Source: Sinomonas sp. ASV322 (lineage in GTDB: Bacteria; Actinomycetota; Actinomycetes; Actinomycetales; Micrococcaceae). From it: a DNA stretch of 64,000 nucleotides. The translations under genes were made by a program, and so were the position numbers. The notes below the pieces were generated by a model that saw only the letters and a list, made by a program, of their open reading frames with translations, did not search any database and was not told where the DNA came from. Location of the stretch: the NCBI RefSeq assembly GCF_030908245.1, contig NZ_JAVFJJ010000013.1, positions 1 through 64,000 of the forward strand, given 5' to 3'. Shown here one piece after another: positions 60,192-64,000 of this stretch. Numbering within the stretch: the first letter of the stretch is position 1; every line of letters starts with the position of its first letter.

Positions 60192-62552
60192 GTGGCGCAG
60201 CACGATTCCCTCCTACCGCTCTTGGGGCGCAGTCCCCAGCCTGAGCAGCTCCGCCACGTCCGGCTCCTTCCCCCCCGTGAGGCTCGGACCATTCCGTGGC
60301 CCGAATGGGTGCACCCGGACCTCGTCGCCGCCTATGGACGCCTCGGCGTCGTTCGGCCGTACACGCATCAGGCCCAGGCGGCCACGCTCGCGCATGACGG
60401 CGCCCACGTCGTCGTCGCCACCGGGACAGCCTCCGGAAAGTCGCTCGCCTATCAGCTCCCCGCGCTCGACGCCGTGCACCGCGCCGAGCTGCGGGTCCTC
60501 GCCGAGCCGGGGCGCATCCACGACGACGGTGCCGTCACCCTGTATCTCTCCCCCACCAAGGCCCTCGCCGCGGATCAGCTTGCGGCCATCCGCGCCTTGG
60601 GCCTGCAGACCCTGCGTGCCGAAACGTACGACGGCGACACGGACCAGGCGGCGCGGCGCTGGATCCGCGACCACGCGAACGTGATCCTCGCCAACCCGGA
60701 CATGCTGCATTTCGGGATCCTCCCGAACCACACGTGGTGGTCCGCGTTCTTCCGGCGATTGCGCTACGTCGTGATCGACGAGGCACACAGCTATCGCGGA
60801 GTATTCGGCTCGCATGTGGCGAACTTGCTCCGGCGGCTGAGGCGCGTGTGCTCGTACTACGGTTCCGAGCCCGTCTTCATCGCGGCGTCGGCGACCACTG
60901 CCGAGCCAGAGAGGTCCGTGTCGCGGCTCATCGGAGCGCCCGTCGTGGCCGTCACGGACGACGGATCGCCCCACGGCGCGACCGAGATCGCGTTCTGGGA
61001 GCCCGCGTTGACCGAGGCGCGCGGCGAGAACGGGGCGCCGCAGCGGAGGAGCGCCGTGGCCGAGGCGTCGGACCTGCTCGCGAACCTCGTCTCCGCGCAT
61101 GTGCGCACGATCGCGTTCATCAAATCCAGACGCGGCGCGGAAGCCATCTCCTCGATCGCCCAGCGGCATCTCGACGAGGTGGATCCCGCCCTCGCGGGAC
61201 GCGTCGCTGCCTACCGATCGGGATACCTCCCCGAGGAGAGGCGCGAGCTCGAGCGGAGGCTCCGAACCGGGGAACTGCTCGGCATCGCGAGCACGTCGGC
61301 GCTCGAGCTCGGCATCGACATCTCCGGCCTCGACGCCGTTCTCGTGGCCGGGTGGCCGGGGACCCGCGCGTCGTTGTTCCAGCAGATCGGGCGAGCCGGG
61401 CGGGCGGGCCAAGACGCCCTCGCCGCGTTCGTCGCGAGCGACGACCCCCTCGACACGTACCTCGTCAACCATCCCGAGGCAATCTTCGACGTCCAGGTCG
61501 AGGCCACGGTCTTCGACCCCTCGAATCCGTACGTTCTCGGGCCGCATCTGTGCGCCGCCGCGGCCGAGAAGCCGATCACGCCGGCCGACCTCGAGCTCTT
61601 CGGCCCGGCCGCGGAGGGAATCCTCGGACAGCTCGAGCGCCAGGGCCTCCTTCGACGCCGCGCCTCGGGCTGGTACTGGACGCACCCGGAAAGCGCCGCC
61701 GGGATGGTGAACCTGAGGTCCGGTGGCGGCGGGCCGGTGCAGATCATCGAGTCGGAGACCGGCCAGGTGCTCGGGTCGATGGACTCGCCGCAGACGCACT
61801 ATCAGGCGCACGAAGGCGCGATCTACGTGCATCAGGGCGCGAGCTACCTCGTCGAGGAGCTCAACGAGGCGGAGCACTACGTGGCGGTGCGCCGGGTGAA
61901 TCCCGACTACTACACGACCGCGCGCGACATCACACAGATCGAAATCCTCGCCGAGCAGCGCGCTGAGGCATGGGGGCCCGTGGGCGTGCACTTCGGCGAG
62001 GTCAAGGTCACAACGCAAGTGGTCTCCTTCCAGCGCAAGGCGCTCATCTCAAACGAGGTGCTCGGCGACGAGCCCCTCGAACTCGGGGCGCGTGACCTCT
62101 TCACGAAGGCCGTCTGGTTCACCATGGACGCGCGGAGCCTCTTCGCGGCAGGACTCATCGAGGCGCAGTTTCCCGGCGGCCTCCACGCGGCCGAGCACGC
62201 TGCGATCGGGCTTCTGCCCCTCGTCGCGTCGAGCGATCGCTGGGACGTGGGCGGCGTGTCGACCGCCCTCCACGCGGACACCGAGGAGCCGACGATCTTC
62301 GTCTACGACGGTCACCCTGGGGGGGCCGGCTTCGCGGAGCGGGGCTTCGAGCGGGCCCGCGAGTGGCTTTCCGCCACCAAGGCCGCGATCGAAGCGTGCG
62401 AGTGCCCCTCGGGCTGCCCGTCGTGCGTTCAGAGCCCTAAATGCGGCAACAAGAACAATCCCCTCGACAAGGCCTCCGCGATCCGGCTGCTCGGCGCGCT
62501 GCTCAAGGAGGCGGACCGGGCACGCACGGACGCTGGTCAGTCTCCGTGGTGA
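60192..62552 (+). CDS. DEAH-box helicase of the helicase/secretion neighbourhood (786 aa)
   Basis: SF2 helicase: motif I VVATGTASGKSLAYQLPAL, motif II VIDEAHSYRG, motif III ASATT, RecA-2 with STSALELGIDISGLDAVLVAGWPGT and motif VI QQIGRAGRAGQDALAAFV. The C-terminal DUF1998-type Zn site is CECPSGCPSCVQSPKCGNKNNPLDK. It belongs to the group encoded next to TadE-like and CpaF-like genes in actinobacteria; those genes converge on it here. The GTG at 60192 has no clear ribosome site. Confidence 0.92.
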   Translation: MAQHDSLLPLLGRSPQPEQLRHVRLLPPREARTIPWPEWVHPDLVAAYGRLGVVRPYTHQAQAATLAHDGAHVVVATGTASGKSLAYQLPALDAVHRAELRVLAEPGRIHDDGAVTLYLSPTKALAADQLAAIRALGLQTLRAETYDGDTDQAARRWIRDHANVILANPDMLHFGILPNHTWWSAFFRRLRYVVIDEAHSYRGVFGSHVANLLRRLRRVCSYYGSEPVFIAASATTAEPERSVSRLIGAPVVAVTDDGSPHGATEIAFWEPALTEARGENGAPQRRSAVAEASDLLANLVSAHVRTIAFIKSRRGAEAISSIAQRHLDEVDPALAGRVAAYRSGYLPEERRELERRLRTGELLGIASTSALELGIDISGLDAVLVAGWPGTRASLFQQIGRAGRAGQDALAAFVASDDPLDTYLVNHPEAIFDVQVEATVFDPSNPYVLGPHLCAAAAEKPITPADLELFGPAAEGILGQLERQGLLRRRASGWYWTHPESAAGMVNLRSGGGGPVQIIESETGQVLGSMDSPQTHYQAHEGAIYVHQGASYLVEELNEAEHYVAVRRVNPDYYTTARDITQIEILAEQRAEAWGPVGVHFGEVKVTTQVVSFQRKALISNEVLGDEPLELGARDLFTKAVWFTMDARSLFAAGLIEAQFPGGLHAAEHAAIGLLPLVASSDRWDVGGVSTALHADTEEPTIFVYDGHPGGAGFAERGFERAREWLSATKAAIEACECPSGCPSCVQSPKCGNKNNPLDKASAIRLLGALLKEADRARTDAGQSPW

Positions 62553-62633
62553 GCGGCGGGTGCTGCTGCGGGGTGAACTCCCTCGCGCGCGCCGGGCGCT
62601 CGCCCGAACGCGAGTGATGAGCTTCTTGATGCG

Positions 62634-63230
62634 TCACGACGGATTTCCCGCGCGGGCGCGGCCCTCGGCGGCGCCCAGACCCGCCGGGGCAGGAATCGTA
62701 ACCACGATGCGGACGATCCTGCCGGGGCTCTCGACGTTGCACGAAACGAGTTCCGCACCGTTGAGGCGGGCGACTGACTCGGCTTTCGCGCACGCGGCCC
62801 CCGGGACGAGGCCGCGCTCGGCGTCGGCAGCCGCGAGGGCGGCGAGGTCCGCAGCCCGCGCAGACCTCGCCGCCGTCGCCAGCCCCTGAGAGACGAGGAC
62901 GCCGGCACCGCAAGCGAAGACCACCACGAGCGCAAGGCCGAGCGCCAGAACCGTCCCGGCCCCGCGTTCGAGGTCATTGCCGCCCGGGGCGGGTATGTGT
63001 CCCGAGGCGGGTACCGGTCCCGAGGCCCGCGCGCCGCCCTCGGCCGCCACCCCATTCTCGGCAAGCACGCCAACCGCAGCAGGCGTCCCACTCCGACTTC
63101 GCGAGCCGCGCTGGCGCCGCTTGGCCGCCACCCCATTCCCGGTAGGCACGCCACGAACAGCAGGCGACCAGATCTGAGTGCACCGGCCGCGCTGGCGCCG
63201 CTTGGCCGCCACCCGGATTGCCGGCGTCAT
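62634..63230 (-). CDS. TadE-like secretion-neighbourhood protein with repeat extension (198 aa)
   Basis: The core is the short membrane protein that accompanies the DEAH helicase: RGAGTVLALGLALVVVFACGAGVLVSQGLATAARSARAADLAALAAADA, a pilin-like helix followed by an Ala-rich segment with one Cys pair. It is preceded by about 85 residues made of a 27-residue repeat (VAAKRRQRG...GVPTGNG) encoded by an 81-bp tandem repeat. The start at 63230 overlaps the TadE stop (ATGA), which argues that the repeat is really translated. Last gene of the run. Confidence 0.78.
   Translation of the reverse strand: MTPAIRVAAKRRQRGRCTQIWSPAVRGVPTGNGVAAKRRQRGSRSRSGTPAAVGVLAENGVAAEGGARASGPVPASGHIPAPGGNDLERGAGTVLALGLALVVVFACGAGVLVSQGLATAARSARAADLAALAAADAERGLVPGAACAKAESVARLNGAELVSCNVESPGRIVRIVVTIPAPAGLGAAEGRARAGNPS
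63032..63225 (-). repeat. 81-bp in-frame tandem repeat
   Basis: GGCCGCCACCCCATT recurs at 63042 and 63123, and CCGCGCTGGCGCCGCTTGG at 63106 and 63187; the period is 81 bp, giving two full copies and a partial one, all in frame with the TadE-like gene. Confidence 0.88.
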
Positions 63231-63670
63231 CTGCCAACCTCGAGGGGAAGGGCTGCGCTCGCCTCGGCGACGATCCCCGCCGCGGCGGCGAACGGCCCGG
63301 GCACGGGAAGCCGCACCCGGACGGTGACCTCACCGCCCACTGCAGCCACTTCGGGCGCTACGCCTTCGCCGGCCACGCGTCGCGCCGTGGCCACCACCAC
63401 GTCCGGCGCCTCCCCGCGCGCGAGCTCCCGTGCAGCCGCCCGCACCGCCTCCTCAGCCCGCAGCTGAGTGATCCCGGCGGCCACCACTGTCAGGAGCACC
63501 CCGAGGAGAACGATCACCGCTGGAATGCCCACAGCAAACTCGGCTGTCACCGCTCCCCTGGACCCGACCCGGTCCGACGAGCGATGGCGCAGGCCACGGC
63601 CACATCCCCGGAGGTTGCACCGGACCAGACCGAGTCCCAAGCAGCGCAGGACGGACGCGCGGGGCCGCAT
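63227..63670 (-). CDS. TadE family pilus assembly protein (147 aa)
   Basis: TadE-type pseudopilin: after a basic, Cys-containing N-terminal segment comes GAVTAEFAVGIPAVIVLLGVLLTVVAAGITQLRAEEAVRAAARELARGE, the conserved Glu-containing helix, and a C-terminal beta-rich domain. It starts at ATG 63670, one base inside the DUF4244 stop (TGATG), and ends overlapping the next gene by 4 nt, so all three genes are translationally coupled. Confidence 0.85.
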   Translation of the reverse strand: MRPRASVLRCLGLGLVRCNLRGCGRGLRHRSSDRVGSRGAVTAEFAVGIPAVIVLLGVLLTVVAAGITQLRAEEAVRAAARELARGEAPDVVVATARRVAGEGVAPEVAAVGGEVTVRVRLPVPGPFAAAAGIVAEASAALPLEVGR

Positions 63671-64000
63671 CACGGGATGGCCAGCGCCGTGCGGACGATG
63701 TTCACGAGGAACCCGCGCACCTCGTCACTGCGCATGATGACGACCAGCAGCCCCGCGAAGGCCACCGCGGCAAGGGTTGCAATCGCATACTCGGCTGTTG
63801 CCATGCCGAGCTGTCCCTGGACGTTCCATCGAGGTCCACCGATCCCGAGGGCGGCAAGGACGCCCCGAACCGCAACCCGAAGCCGCAGAACGGCCCGCTT
63901 CCCCGAGACTGCCGTGTTCCCCGAGGCTGTCTTCTTCCCCGAGACTGCCTTCTTCCCCGAGACTGTCTTCTTCCCCGAGACCGCCGTGTTCCCCGAGACC
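63670..64000 (-). CDS. DUF4244 (Flp pilin-like) protein, partial
   Basis: The C-terminal part is a DUF4244 mini-pilin: GMATAEYAIATLAAVAFAGLL then VVIMRSDEVRGFLVNIVRTALAIP, with the Glu at +5 of the helix typical of Flp-type pilins. It is preceded by a stretch encoding VSGKKA/T repeats of six residues and a basic LRLRVAVRG segment. No start codon is found before the window edge, so the gene is incomplete on its 5' side; a start at the ATG in GMATAEY would remove the leader and is unlikely. Confidence 0.75.
   Translation of the reverse strand, partial: VSGNTAVSGKKTVSGKKAVSGKKTASGNTAVSGKRAVLRLRVAVRGVLAALGIGGPRWNVQGQLGMATAEYAIATLAAVAFAGLLVVIMRSDEVRGFLVNIVRTALAIP
63893..64000 (-). repeat. 18-bp in-frame tandem repeat
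   Basis: Six units of a TTCCCCGAGACTG-type 18-bp motif run to the window edge. On the minus strand they encode VSGKKT, VSGKKA, ASGNTA and similar six-residue units. Confidence 0.88.

Noticed and set aside
63670-63673. GTG one codon earlier as TadE start
   Set aside because: The ATG at 63670 overlaps the DUF4244 stop in the usual TGATG coupling and is the better codon.

Overview
The window is high-GC DNA (about 70 %) with the gene content and transcription habits of an actinobacterium, most likely a Micrococcaceae member close to Arthrobacter or Sinomonas. This rests on the actinobacterial bS22 mini-gene beside a BldC-like HTH gene, the menaquinone and System II cytochrome c genes lying close together, the helicase/TadE secretion neighbourhood, and many genes whose TANNNT -10 box lies 6-7 nt before the start codon (leaderless mRNAs). 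I saw no tRNA, rRNA, CRISPR array or prophage.

Layout. 1-1.5 kb: an IS110-family transposase with unresolved ends. 1.5-6.6 kb: a CtpE-like P-type ATPase with a low-complexity insertion, a CaiB/BaiF CoA-transferase broken by an in-frame amber codon, a small DUF4190 protein and a VOC protein. 6.6-14.4 kb: the lower phenylacetate pathway (paaZ; paaH, enoyl-CoA hydratase and thiolase as an operon) with matching PaaR-like operators before paaZ and before the thiolase, interrupted by a membrane protein, a secreted GDSL hydrolase and a tyrosine phosphatase. 14.6-19.8 kb: a CPBP protease, a VOC protein, menB-menE-menA, and two small membrane proteins fired from one palindromic divergent promoter. 19.9-24.9 kb: the tightly coupled operon histidine phosphatase-tlpA-ccdA-resB-ccsB for cytochrome c maturation. 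25-30.6 kb: YceI, two repeat-rich membrane paralogues, rex, a glutaredoxin, a HAD phosphatase, an intergenic repeat patch, bS22 and its HTH neighbour.

30.6-33.7 kb: a DAHP synthase whose leader encodes a 17-residue peptide rich in aromatic codons followed by competing RNA stems (a probable attenuator), an MDR oxidoreductase and an unknown gene. 33.8-40.1 kb: an oxamate carbamoyltransferase-type cluster (AllH/AllF/AllG-like proteins plus an NCS1 permease, diverging from carbamate kinase). 40.2-47.4 kb: a truncated phosphotransferase next to a dispersed palindrome, ArsR, AcuC, the KtrB/KtrA potassium system, a hydrolase ending inside tandem repeats, and a double-HD-GYP-like/LuxR protein. 47.4-50.9 kb: proC, then a 540-bp gap holding two tandem structured RNA candidates with a shared 5' motif, then a TIM-barrel epimerase and a Ppx/GppA phosphatase. 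50.9-64 kb: SseB-like protein, topA, an HTH regulator, a class I methyltransferase, two paralogous lipoproteins, TrhO, a GNAT protein, a DEAH helicase, and a convergent Tad-pilus-like cluster (TadE-like, TadE, DUF4244) that runs off the right edge.

The observations most worth following are the aroF leader attenuator, the tandem structured RNAs after proC, the palindromic repeat family with three copies here, and the repeat-extended Tad-type proteins.
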